57,367 bases of DNA from UBA2160 sp964588665 (GTDB lineage Bacteria; Chloroflexota; Dehalococcoidia; Lucifugimonadales; UBA1123). The position numbers and the translations under genes are program-made. Positions within the stretch are counted from its first letter, which is position 1; every line of letters begins with the position of its first letter. Below, piece by piece: positions 15,939 through 24,012 of the stretch. The stretch is from NCBI GenBank assembly GCA_964588665.1, contig CAZPQQ010000013.1:1-57367 (forward strand). The letters run 5' to 3'. The notes under the pieces are model-generated. The model saw only the letters and a program-made list of their open reading frames with translations, made no database searches and was not told the origin of the DNA.

Positions 15939-16721
15939 CTATGCTCGAAAACTCTCCGCGTCATCCTGCGGCTGATACCCGAGGACGCGCCACGCGCGGG
16001 GCGTGTCGTAGATTTTCCACGTATTCGCGGACGCGCCGTAGAAGATGTCGAAGGTAATGCCCTCGACTTCAATGCAGCGCTGGACCATCGTTGCGAGGTC
16101 CCGGCGGCTGAGCCAGCTCACGCGGCTTCGGGCGTCCGGTCCCGGCCCGTCATCGCCGCCCATCGTGCCGAGGCGGATGCAGATCACCGTCATCCCGAAC
16201 TCTTCGGCGTAGTAACGGCCCAGCGACTCGCCGAACACCTTGCTGGCGGCATACGGACCGTCGGGGCGCACGGGCATCTCGTGAGTCACCAGCGGCACGG
16301 TCGTCGGGTCGATGTCTCCGTAGTCGCCGTTTGCGATCGACGCCCACGGCTCGTCGCGTTCGTACATGCCGACGGCGTGCATCGAGCTGAAGAAGACGAC
16401 GCGACTCACGCCCGCTTGCCTGGCAGCTTCGAACACGTTGGCCGTGGCCACGATGTTATCCGGCAGCAGCACGTCCCACCAGATGTCGGGCGTGTGCCCA
16501 GGCTCCGCGGCCAGGTGGACGACGGCGTCGACGCCTTGCATCGCTCCGAGCACCGCATCGTGGTCGGTCAGATTCGCGACCGTCGACTCGAGGCCGTCGA
16601 CGGGCAGGCGGTCGATGCCGGTGAAATCGAAGCTGCCGCCGAGGCGTTCGCGGAGGTAGGTTCCGACGCGGCCAGCTGCGCCGGTCAAGAGGACTTTCCC
16701 TTGAGCATTTTCATTCGACAA
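15939..16721 (-). CDS. NAD-dependent epimerase/dehydrogenase, uronate dehydrogenase-like
   Basis: A 260-residue extended-SDR protein. The best start is TTG at 16721, just before KVLLTGAAGRVGTYLRERL, the Rossmann glycine motif (TGAAGxxG). Residues further upstream in frame look non-coding. It has VVHLAAEPG, SSMHAVGMY and the catalytic YAASK (Tyr-x-x-x-Lys). Length and the C-terminal pattern (FYGASANTWKIYD, LGYQPQDDAESFR) match bacterial uronate dehydrogenases, which oxidise glucuronate or galacturonate to the aldarolactone. Same orientation as the LDH2-family gene upstream (82 bases), so a sugar-acid role for the pair is plausible. Substrate is inferred. Confidence 0.78.
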   Translation of the reverse strand: MSNENAQGKVLLTGAAGRVGTYLRERLGGSFDFTGIDRLPVDGLESTVANLTDHDAVLGAMQGVDAVVHLAAEPGHTPDIWWDVLLPDNIVATANVFEAARQAGVSRVVFFSSMHAVGMYERDEPWASIANGDYGDIDPTTVPLVTHEMPVRPDGPYAASKVFGESLGRYYAEEFGMTVICIRLGTMGGDDGPGPDARSRVSWLSRRDLATMVQRCIEVEGITFDIFYGASANTWKIYDTPRAWRVLGYQPQDDAESFRA

Positions 16722-16803
16722 TTCTCGGGCCTCATGGAAGGAGTCTGCGGGCGACAGGATAGACGGCAAAGGGGCTCGCCCCTCTGCACTCCCCACGTTC
16801 AGG

Positions 16804-17892
16804 CTAGATTCGGACCAGGGCGGGCGCCGTGAGTTCGCTGCATAGGTCGTCGAACCAGTCGACCACCTCGCGGTGCAACGGAATGCCCTCGGCGCGGCGG
16901 ACCAACTCCTCCTCGGATTCGGCCAGACCTGGATACAGTACTCGGTCATGGCCGGGGGCGGGTTTGGTGTCTCGAAGCGTCCGGAGCATCTGGTCCATGT
17001 TCGCCTTGAACGTCGCGACTTCCGTGAACTGCGCGATGTCGTAGGCCGCGAAGTAGTGCCGCGCCAGCGCCGACGGATTGACCATGCTCGGCAACACGCC
17101 GGACAGCATCGTGGCCAAGGTCTCGACCATCAGCGCGAAGCCGAAGCCCTTGTGGGAGCCTTGTTCGCGGGTTCCGCCCAGCGGCAGCATGTGGTACTCG
17201 CCCGGGGACGGAGGCTGCGTAGGCTCCATGATCGGCGTGCCGTCCTTGGAGGAGATCCAGCCGGGCAACAGGTCGGCGCCGACCCGAGCCGCCAGTCGAA
17301 ACTTGTTGCCGGCGATGGCGGACGTGGCGGCGTCGAAGAGCAACGGCGGCTCCTGGTCTGCCGGAGCGGCGATGGATATGGGATTCGTGCCGATTCGCGT
17401 CTCCGCGCCGAACGTCGGCAGGATGCTGGCGCCGGTCGCCGTGCCGCACATGCCCACCATGTCGGCCTCGGCAGCCTGCATGGCGAAGTGGCCCACGGCG
17501 CCAAGGTGGCCGCTGTTGTGCACCGTCACGATCCCGACACCGACCTTGCGCGCCTTCTCGATGGCGATGTCCATGGCCTTCGATCCGATGATGATGCCCA
17601 GGCCGCGGTCTCCGTCGATTACAGCCGTCCCCGGCGACTCCCGCTCGATGCGCCAGTTGGGCCGAGGGTTGAGCGTGCCGTCGGTGTACAGCCCGACGTA
17701 GTCGGCCATCTTGTTCGACACACCGTGCGTCTCGACGCCGCGAAGGTCGGCGGTCACGAGCACGTCCGCGCCGTTGGCCGCATCCTCCGACACGAGGCCC
17801 ATCTTCTCGAAGATCGCCGTCACCGTTCGCCGCAACGACTCCTCGGTGATTACCACCTGGTCTTCCTTCGGCACTTTGAATCGCTCGAGCAT
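16804..17892 (-). CDS. malate/L-lactate/sulfolactate/ureidoglycolate dehydrogenase family (LDH2)
   Basis: A 362-residue NAD(P)-dependent 2-hydroxyacid dehydrogenase of the LDH2 fold, distinct from classical lactate dehydrogenase. The ATG at 17892 has GGAGGAGA upstream. The active-site His lies in LRGVETHGVSN, followed by DGDRGLGIIIG, NSGHLGAVGHF, GTNPISIAAP and GSHKGFGFALMVE, in family order. Substrates in this family include malate, sulfolactate, ureidoglycolate and 2,3-diketogulonate; none can be chosen. It probably shares a transcript with the uronate-dehydrogenase-like gene. A deleted second copy lies at 18744-18901. Confidence 0.9.
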   Translation of the reverse strand: MLERFKVPKEDQVVITEESLRRTVTAIFEKMGLVSEDAANGADVLVTADLRGVETHGVSNKMADYVGLYTDGTLNPRPNWRIERESPGTAVIDGDRGLGIIIGSKAMDIAIEKARKVGVGIVTVHNSGHLGAVGHFAMQAAEADMVGMCGTATGASILPTFGAETRIGTNPISIAAPADQEPPLLFDAATSAIAGNKFRLAARVGADLLPGWISSKDGTPIMEPTQPPSPGEYHMLPLGGTREQGSHKGFGFALMVETLATMLSGVLPSMVNPSALARHYFAAYDIAQFTEVATFKANMDQMLRTLRDTKPAPGHDRVLYPGLAESEEELVRRAEGIPLHREVVDWFDDLCSELTAPALVRI

Positions 17893-17954
17893 GGTATCTC
17901 CTCCAGTACATTTGCCAACGCGGCCGCGTCGGACTCTCCAAAATATCAGTGGTC

Positions 17955-18494
17955 CTACCCGTCCAATCCTCTCTGGAGGCCGCGCAGGAATGCCATGTGG
18001 CCCAGGTGCTGCATCAGTTCCCCGATCACCTGCCGGAACATCCGTCGGATGGTGAATTCAGCGAAACGGTTCGACGATCCGGGGGCGCCAAAGGGCGAGC
18101 GACCCGGCGCGATGTCCAGATCGCTCTCGTCCAGGCTGTCCAGGTACGCCGCCGTTTCGGCGCGCACGGCCTCGAAGCAGCCGCGAAGGTCGTCGCCGGC
18201 CAGCTTTGGGAACGCCGCGAGCTCGTCGACGCCGTACCCGAATCCGCGTTCATCCTCGCGTAGCCCAAGCTTGTCGTGCCATACGTCTCGCGACCACACG
18301 TCAGGCTTGCCCTGGGCGAAGACCTGAAACCAGCGGTCCTCGACCCGAGTCGTGTGCCACATGATGAATGCGATCGAGTTCGACTCGCGGTTGGGCCGCC
18401 AGTTGAGCTCGTCGTCGGTAAGGCCGTCGAGAGCGCGGTACAGCCTGGTTCGGTAGTCCTCCAGAGTGTCGCGTGTGAATTCGATTAGGCTCAT
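17955..18494 (-). CDS. DinB family protein
   Basis: A 179-residue four-helix-bundle protein of the DinB/YfiT metalloprotein superfamily. It starts at the ATG at 18494 after GAGGAGA. Expected metal-binding His residues are seen in MWHTTRVEDRWF (about residue 46) and in QHLGHMAFLRG near residues 163-167. Members are often thiol-dependent transferases (mycothiol, bacillithiol) or have no known role. It lies 62 bases upstream of the LDH2 gene on the same strand. The MDMPI-like protein at 22997 belongs to the same fold. Confidence 0.85.
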   Translation of the reverse strand: MSLIEFTRDTLEDYRTRLYRALDGLTDDELNWRPNRESNSIAFIMWHTTRVEDRWFQVFAQGKPDVWSRDVWHDKLGLREDERGFGYGVDELAAFPKLAGDDLRGCFEAVRAETAAYLDSLDESDLDIAPGRSPFGAPGSSNRFAEFTIRRMFRQVIGELMQHLGHMAFLRGLQRGLDG

Positions 18495-18565
18495 ACCGTC
18501 TCCTCGGTTCGATTTGTCGTGCGGTGCGGCTCTCCTGATCAGGCCATTACCCCGATTCGTAACGC

Positions 18566-18717
18566 GTAGGGGAGGGTTTCAAACCCTCCCGGTTGCCTCG
18601 CCGCGAAACAGCGCCCTTGGGCGACATGCCCGTCCTGCCACGATAACCTGGTGTGTTCATGGCATTGATCTTTGCTTATGGGCGAACCGCTCGCGAGGGT
18701 CACAAACCCTCCCCTAC
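18566..18717. repeat. REPIN-like paired palindrome, copy 2
   Basis: The left end (18566-18590) is identical to that of copy 1. The right end (about 18694-18717) is degenerate (GAGGGTCACAAACCCTCCCC then TAC). About 103 bases lie between, with little similarity to the core of copy 1. It sits between the DinB gene and the LDH2 pseudogene. Confidence 0.75.
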
Positions 18718-18743
18718 GATTGGTTGCCGTCCGAACGGTCGCC

Positions 18744-18901
18744 TCACGCCCGCTTCAGCGGCGATACGCTGAACTCGCCGCAGGCGTCGTCGAACCACTC
18801 GACCACCTCGCTGTGCAGCAGTATGCCGCTCGCGCGACGCTCCGCCTCCTCTGGAGCAGTTACGGACCGAAGACGCGTTTCACGTTGAATCGTTCTGACA
18901 T
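18744..18901 (-). pseudogene. internally deleted LDH2-family dehydrogenase remnant
   Basis: Read on the minus strand from ATG at 18901, the first codons give MSERFNV, matching MLERFKV at the start of the intact gene (17892). After a short junction (KRVFGP then TAA), a shifted frame gives APEEAERRASGILLHSEVVE, then WFDDACGEF and a TGA at 18744. This aligns with the last 40 residues of the intact protein (EEELVRRAEGIPLHREVVDW, FDDLCSEL). About 300 codons between the two ends are missing. The remnant must come from a diverged paralogue, since the residues differ at many positions. No ribosome-binding site remains. Confidence 0.75.
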
Positions 18902-19028
18902 CTGTTTTTATCCGCATTCAGGCGATCCGTGTTTGCTGCAATATCACTTCATGCCCTGGCGCCGGTCTGTGCGGCTTCGGTGAGACTACCACACGCAATC
19001 GGTACAGTCACCATCGGCCTAGCCAAGG

Positions 19029-19092
19029 TCAGCCGGAAGGCTGAGCCCACCGGTATGCGCACGCTGGTGCTCTGGACCGCCTCAGGCGGTCC
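19029..19092. other. cluster of stem-loops, possible structured RNA
   Basis: Within 64 bases are TCAGCC-GGAA-GGCTGA (19029-19044), an imperfect GAGC..ACC / GGTGCTC stem (about 19043-19073) and GGACCGCC-TCA-GGCGGTCC (19074-19092). The region is upstream of the predicted promoter at 19161, so it is not the leader of the gene at 19228. It might terminate transcription arriving from either side or be a small RNA. I recognise no known RNA family. The rest of 18902-19160 shows nothing else. Confidence 0.3.
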
Positions 19093-19160
19093 AAGCGAAC
19101 GATCCCTCCCACAATCCCCCGCCGCGCCTTGAGCGCCACGCGAACCTCATCGGCCGCGAC

Positions 19161-19188
19161 TTGACGGCATCGACACGTCAAATACAAT
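19161..19188 (+). promoter_or_regulatory. predicted promoter of the propeller surface-protein gene
   Basis: TTGACG (19161-19166), a 16-base spacer and TACAAT (19183-19188): five of six consensus bases in each box. Start would be near 19195, giving a leader of about 33 bases before ATG 19228. Confidence 0.5.
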
Positions 19189-19227
19189 GGCATCGGCACA
19201 ACACAAAATCTGCGCACACGGGCGACG

Positions 19228-20523
19228 ATGGTCGAAGACCAGGACAAACCGGACAAGAAGGAAGACACGTTCGACTCCGCGGGTGAGGCGATCGAGTATC
19301 TCTCGATGGACCAGGCCCGCGTCCTCGCCATCCGCCACGCCCGAGAGAACACCGACTTCTACCCGCGCCGATACCGCAACCGCGACCTCGTCTGGGAAGT
19401 GGCCGAAGCCGACGAAGACGAGGACTTCTACCACATCCGCCTCACGTTCCGCCCCGCGCTCCGCTTCAATGGCGAGCCCGGCGTCGAGCTGCTGACCATC
19501 GGCAAGGTCGGCGAGATCGAGCTCCGCCAACTGCTCAGCGAACCGCGACAGAAACGGCGCTGGTGGGTCCCGGCCGCGGGCGTCGCCGCCGTCGGGCTGG
19601 TCGACACATCCGATCCCGCACCATCCACGACGCCGGTCCCGGCTTCAGTTGTCGCCCCTCCTTCCGTCCCTATCGTCCCTTCAGTCCCTGCGCCCCCCAG
19701 CCCAACTCCGACACTCGGCCAAGCCCCGGCCATCCCGCTGCTCATCGACTCAACCACCGCCGTGCCGATAACAACCGGCCAGGCAGTCAAACTCACCTCG
19801 CCGCGCGGATACGTCACCGTCGATGTGCCCGCTGACTCAGCCGCTGACGACGCCGCACTCTGGTACCAACCAGTCGCTCTCGAAAACGCCCCGACTTTGC
19901 TGCCGGACTTCGTTGGCACGGGCAAAGTCTTCGACCTTCAAGTCACAGGCGGTCAGCAAGCAGAAGGAGAGCCGTACGACTTCGCGCAGCCCGTCACGAT
20001 CACGGTTGCGCTGAGCGACGCCGACGTAGTCGCCGCGAGAGGAGACGCTTCGAACCTGGTCCTGCAGCACTTGAAGACAGGCGACACCGACTGGACCCCG
20101 CTGCCGACGAACGCCGATCTCGTGAATCGCACCGCCAGCGCCACCGTCACCAGCTTCAGCGTCTTCGCCCTCAGCGTCCGCGCGGCGCCGACGCCGACAC
20201 CCGCAGCGCCCGTGCCGTTCGATCCCATCCCGACAGAAACTTCGTCACCGACTCAGACCGTCATGCCGACCGCATCGCCATCGGCGACCGTCCTACCCAC
20301 GGTCACGCCAACACCAAGCTCGTCGCCGACCTCGACGCCCACGCCCACCGTGACCACGACACCGGCGCTCACTTCGACCCAGACGCCCAGTCCATCACCG
20401 ACGATCACGCCGACCCAGACCCCGACGCCAACGCCCTCACTGGTGATCCCGTTGACGGCCACGCCCACGGTCAGCAGCACGCCCGCGCGGCCCAACCTGC
20501 GGCCCGCGACGCCGTCGCAGTGA
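19228..20523 (+). CDS. interrupted surface protein, N-terminal part (431 residues to an in-frame TGA)
   Basis: First segment of a gene that originally ran to 22790. Residues 1-105 are an acidic soluble domain of unknown type. A basic-hydrophobic junction (KRRWWVPAAGVAAVGLV) may anchor in the membrane with the rest outside. There follow a Pro/Thr linker, a beta-rich domain (about 185-325, GYVTVDVPADSA to SVFALSV) and a long Thr-Pro stretch. It ends PNLRPATPSQ at TGA 20521-20523. The same frame continues without a further stop into the next segment, so the TGA splits a CARDB-type domain at its first strand. The absence of a ribosome-binding site after the stop argues for a nonsense mutation. 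Confidence 0.7.
   Translation: MVEDQDKPDKKEDTFDSAGEAIEYLSMDQARVLAIRHARENTDFYPRRYRNRDLVWEVAEADEDEDFYHIRLTFRPALRFNGEPGVELLTIGKVGEIELRQLLSEPRQKRRWWVPAAGVAAVGLVDTSDPAPSTTPVPASVVAPPSVPIVPSVPAPPSPTPTLGQAPAIPLLIDSTTAVPITTGQAVKLTSPRGYVTVDVPADSAADDAALWYQPVALENAPTLLPDFVGTGKVFDLQVTGGQQAEGEPYDFAQPVTITVALSDADVVAARGDASNLVLQHLKTGDTDWTPLPTNADLVNRTASATVTSFSVFALSVRAAPTPTPAAPVPFDPIPTETSSPTQTVMPTASPSATVLPTVTPTPSSSPTSTPTPTVTTTPALTSTQTPSPSPTITPTQTPTPTPSLVIPLTATPTVSSTPARPNLRPATPSQ
19662..19688. repeat. nine-base TTCGGTCCC-type repeats inside a coding region
   Basis: Three units (TTCCGTCCC, TATCGTCCC, TTCAGTCCC) encode the PSVPIVPSVP linker of the surface protein. Near-identical arrays occur between genes at 23914-23946 and 28099-28125. 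Confidence 0.6.
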
Positions 20524-20568
20524 GACGCGCCGCTCGTCGTATCGGCGAACCCGACTCAGTTCCTCGAC

Positions 20569-22440
20569 GTGCCGCCGCCGGGCGAAATCCTGTTCGTCCT
20601 CGGCGATCTGGTGTACGTCCACTGGGCGATCACCAACGACTCCCGACTCGCTGTCGCGGATCCGTTCCAGGTCGGCATCGCGGTCGATGGCGTGGTCATC
20701 ATCACATTCCCCGTGTCCAGGCTAGGGCCGGGCGACATTGAGCGCGAACTGAACATCGCACTGTCGATCGAGGACGCCGGCCAGCACGAGCTCGCCTTGG
20801 TCGTCGACGTGGACGGTCGCGTCACCGAGAGCGACGAAAGCGACAACGCGTTCGCGATTCGCCCCCAATGGGTCGCGCCAACCCCGACGCCTACGCCGAC
20901 CGTCAGACCGACGCCAACGATAACGCCGACTCCCACGGTCACACCAACGTCGGCCTTGACGCCAACGCCGCTCCCTCCGGGGGTAACCGTGTCACCGACC
21001 GTGACGCCTACACCGACGTTGACTCCTACTCTCACGATGACCTCGACGCCAACACCGGATCCTGCCTTCGGCACCATCGTGGCCTCAATCGTTGTAGGCG
21101 ACGATCCCTATTATTTGGCCTTTGATGGCAATCATGTATGGGCGTCGTTACACAATTCACAGAAAGTTGTGAAGATTGACCCGGCGACCAATGCCGTAGT
21201 GGGCTCGTTTCCGACCAACGGCCGACCAACCCACGTCCTGTTTGATGGTATGACCATCTGGGTAGCGACGAACAACCCTGGCGCCTTAGTTCAGATCCGC
21301 CCATCGGATGGCGTAAAGCTTAATGAGATCCCTCTGGGCAATGACGACCCTGGCGGGCTGGCGTTCGACGGCACAAACGTCTGGGTGTCCCGCGACACAG
21401 GCGGATTGGGCGTCGACGGTGAGGTTTCAAAAGTACGTGTTTCTGATGGAGCAATCACAGGTAGCTACATCGTTTCGGCCGGCCCGCGTGATGTTGTTTT
21501 CGACGGCGTGAAGATATGGGTTGCCAACTACTCGGATCGCACCATAACAATGCTCCAAGCGTCAGACGGCAAAGTTCTGGACACGTTCCCGACGGCTGGA
21601 CGTCCAATAGCCATGGTCTTTGATGGCAGTGCCGTTTGGGTCGGATTCGCGGATCTGCGGAACGATCTGTCGTACCAACCCACCCACCTGCAGCGGCTGG
21701 AGAAATCAGCAGGCATTGTGAAAGACAATTATCCTTCAGGCCCGGTGCTGGATTTGGAGTTTGATGGATCCCATGTCTGGGTCTCAAGGATGATTGGCAA
21801 TGAAGTTTCAAAATACCGGGCTGCGGATGGACAGAGCCTTGGCGTATTTCGACCGAATACGGGCCAATTTGAAACATTCGGGATCTTGTATGCTTTGAGG
21901 CACATATGGGTCGCCAACACGGGTACTGGCACAAACGATGTTGTAACAAGGGTCTGGGCGGGTCCTCCAGTTCCGACTCCTACGCCAATTGCCAAGATTG
22001 CCTTCACTTCCTATCGGGATGGCAATGCTGAGGTATACGTGATGAACAGTGACGGTTTGAGCCAGGTCAACTTGACGAACCACACAGATAACCTGCATGA
22101 ACCCAAATGGTCCCCGAATGGAATGCGAATTGTCTTCGCGTCCGACAGGGATGGAAACACGGAAGTCTACACGATGGCGAGCGACGGGGGCGACGTGACC
22201 AGGCTGACCAACAACGCCAAATCTGATGCTGGCCCGGCGCGGTCTCCCGACGGAACTAAGATCGTGTTCGACTCCACTCGAGACGGCAACTCTGAGATAT
22301 ACGTAATGAACGCCGATGGCTCCGCAAAGACGAGGCTGACTTCAGACCCTCTTAACGACTTCGCCCCATCCTTTTCGCCAGACGGCTCCAAGATCGCGTT
22401 CACTTCGGATCGAGAGGGCACTGGGAAATATACGTTATGA
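20569..22440 (+). CDS. interrupted surface protein, middle part: CARDB, beta-propeller and PD40 repeats
   Basis: The frame is open from 20524, directly after the TGA; the first possible start is GTG at 20569, without a ribosome-binding site. The order is the rest of a CARDB adhesion-type domain (to about 20865), a Thr-Pro linker, then a propeller of YVTN-like repeats (FDGNHVWAS, FDGTNVWVS, FDGVKIWVA, each with a following SDG turn). A second Thr-Pro linker leads to TolB/PD40-type repeats (IAFTSYRDGNAEVYVMNSDG and relatives). The last repeat breaks at DREGTGKYTL followed by TGA. One missing base near 22420 explains this, since the next frame continues EIYVMNVDG. It is probably extracellular and binds carbohydrate or protein; no enzyme motif was found. 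Confidence 0.7.
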   Translation: MPPPGEILFVLGDLVYVHWAITNDSRLAVADPFQVGIAVDGVVIITFPVSRLGPGDIERELNIALSIEDAGQHELALVVDVDGRVTESDESDNAFAIRPQWVAPTPTPTPTVRPTPTITPTPTVTPTSALTPTPLPPGVTVSPTVTPTPTLTPTLTMTSTPTPDPAFGTIVASIVVGDDPYYLAFDGNHVWASLHNSQKVVKIDPATNAVVGSFPTNGRPTHVLFDGMTIWVATNNPGALVQIRPSDGVKLNEIPLGNDDPGGLAFDGTNVWVSRDTGGLGVDGEVSKVRVSDGAITGSYIVSAGPRDVVFDGVKIWVANYSDRTITMLQASDGKVLDTFPTAGRPIAMVFDGSAVWVGFADLRNDLSYQPTHLQRLEKSAGIVKDNYPSGPVLDLEFDGSHVWVSRMIGNEVSKYRAADGQSLGVFRPNTGQFETFGILYALRHIWVANTGTGTNDVVTRVWAGPPVPTPTPIAKIAFTSYRDGNAEVYVMNSDGLSQVNLTNHTDNLHEPKWSPNGMRIVFASDRDGNTEVYTMASDGGDVTRLTNNAKSDAGPARSPDGTKIVFDSTRDGNSEIYVMNADGSAKTRLTSDPLNDFAPSFSPDGSKIAFTSDREGTGKYTL

Positions 22441-22790
22441 ACGTAGACGGCTCCGACCAGACCAGGCTGACCAGTACCAATGGCGCTTCCCATAGGCCAG
22501 CGTGGTCGCCCAACAGCGCAAAGATCGCATTCGCGTCCGACCGCGACGGCAACTTTGAGATTTACGTGATGAATACCGACGGCAGCCAGCAAACGAGACT
22601 CACGACGAATGGCGCCAATGATCGGTACCCAACATGGTCACCCGACGGGTCGCAGATCGCCTTCTACTCGGGTCGGGATGGCGACCTGGAGATATACGTG
22701 ATGGGTGCCGACGGCTCAGGGCAAACAAACGTGTCGAACAGCCCAAAGAACGATCTGCATCCCGATTGGTCACCATGGTCACGACCCTAG
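22437..22790 (+). CDS. interrupted surface protein, C-terminal PD40 repeats after a frameshift
   Basis: The ATG at 22437 overlaps the preceding stop by four bases, but it is simply an internal Met of the PD40 repeat (IYVMNVDGS). Three more repeats follow (FASDRDGNFEIYVMNTDG, FYSGRDGDLEIYVMGADG), ending HPDWSPWSRP. The translation continues the repeat register of the previous segment exactly once a single base is restored near 22420. This is the tail of a broken gene, not an independent protein, unless the frameshift is a sequencing error. Confidence 0.65.
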   Translation: MNVDGSDQTRLTSTNGASHRPAWSPNSAKIAFASDRDGNFEIYVMNTDGSQQTRLTTNGANDRYPTWSPDGSQIAFYSGRDGDLEIYVMGADGSGQTNVSNSPKNDLHPDWSPWSRP

Positions 22791-22996
22791 GCTACCCATG
22801 CAGGCTTAAACCAGGTTTGACGTAAGACGCGGGCAGATTGCCCCATCTGATTCTGGACGTCGAGTGATGGATGTCCGGTGACCTGATGCATACGTGGACG
22901 GGCCAAGAGTGCTCGCCCCCAGCTTGAGCCTCCACCCATCGCCCTGTATCATCGCCGCATCGCACGCCAACGCAAGTAACGCCCCGGAGGTGACCC

Positions 22997-23809
22997 ATGC
23001 ATAACGACCAGATCGCCAGCTACCTCGATATCGTGTGGAGCTCGATGAGCTCGTTGTGCGCGGGGTTCAGCGATGACCAGTGGAAGCTGCCGACTGATTG
23101 CCCGGGGTGGTCGGTGCAGGACCAGTTGTCGCACACCGTCGGGATCGAGTCTTCGATGCTGGGCACCCCGGCGCCGGACCACACACCGACTGAGTCGAGC
23201 CACGTCAAGAACGCGGTCGGCGCGTCGAACGAGGTCCAGGTCGACTGGCGGCGGCGGTGGCCCGGATCACGGGTGCTGGCCGAGTTCAACGACGTGACGG
23301 CGAAGCGTCGCGAGGCCTTGGCCGCGATGATCGAGGCCGACTTCGAGGTCGAGGAAGAGACTCAGCGCGGGACGACCTCGATGGCCGACAGGCTCGGGAT
23401 CCGCGTCTTCGACGCTTGGGTGCACGAACAGGACATGCGCCGAGCCGTCGATATGCCTGGCAACTTCGACGGTCCGGTCGCCGAGTACGCGATGGAGCGG
23501 ATGACCGAAGTGATCCCGTTCGTCGTCGGTCGGCGGGCGGGAGCGCCTGACGGCGCGTCGGTTGTGTTTCGGATATCGGCGCCGTTCGCACTGGATTTTG
23601 CGATCGCGGTTGCCGACGGCAGGGCGTCGCGCGTGCCCGACGAACCCGAGCACCCGACCGTCACGCTCTCGATGAGCTCGGTGGACTTCCTGCGCCTGTG
23701 CGCTGGCCGCGTCGATCCTGACGTCGCGCTCAACGCCGGGCTGGTGCAAACGTCCGGCTTCTTCGGGCTGGGCGAAGCCATCGTCCGCCAGATGAGCTAC
23801 ATTCCGTGA
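22997..23809 (+). CDS. maleylpyruvate isomerase family mycothiol-dependent-like protein
   Basis: A 270-residue protein from ATG 22997 after CGGAGGTGA. The N-terminal DinB-like bundle has the MDMPI pattern: PTDCPGWSVQDQLSHTVGIE with metal-binding His46, and VFDAWVHEQDMRRAVD with a second His. The C-terminal part (from about residue 185) is a small alpha/beta SCP2-like domain seen in such proteins. The family uses mycothiol or other thiols in isomerisation or detoxification, and many members are uncharacterised. Whether this organism makes mycothiol cannot be told here. Confidence 0.85.
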   Translation: MHNDQIASYLDIVWSSMSSLCAGFSDDQWKLPTDCPGWSVQDQLSHTVGIESSMLGTPAPDHTPTESSHVKNAVGASNEVQVDWRRRWPGSRVLAEFNDVTAKRREALAAMIEADFEVEEETQRGTTSMADRLGIRVFDAWVHEQDMRRAVDMPGNFDGPVAEYAMERMTEVIPFVVGRRAGAPDGASVVFRISAPFALDFAIAVADGRASRVPDEPEHPTVTLSMSSVDFLRLCAGRVDPDVALNAGLVQTSGFFGLGEAIVRQMSYIP

Positions 23810-23841
23810 ACGGTTTTTCGGCCTCAATATTTGCGTTGTCA

Positions 23842-23946
23842 GCGACCCTTCGACAGGCTCAGGGTGAACGGGTTTTGGCGGGCGTCGTTCACAGACATCG
23901 GCTTGAAAACCCCTTCCGTCCCTTGAGTCCCTTCGGTCCCTTCCGG
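23842..23946. repeat. intergenic repeats: TTCGACAGGCTCA fragment and nine-base array
   Basis: CCCTTCGACAGGCTCAGGGT (from about 23847) is a shortened copy of the palindromic element at 12880. About 40 bases later, 23914-23946 holds TTCCGTCCC, TTGAGTCCC, TTCGGTCCC and a partial fourth unit in tandem. No gene is present between 23810 and 24012. Confidence 0.65.
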
Positions 23947-24012
23947 CGCCTCACAAGACACCAAGCCAATCCCGTTTAGCAACCAACCACACACTAACCA
24001 AGGAGCAACAAC

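Noticed and set aside
20521..20523. The TGA in the surface-protein gene as a second selenocysteine codon
   Set aside because: It lies in a CARDB-type adhesion domain between Gln and Asp, not at a redox Cys site. The downstream bases give only a poor stem, and a second lesion (frameshift) exists in the same gene.
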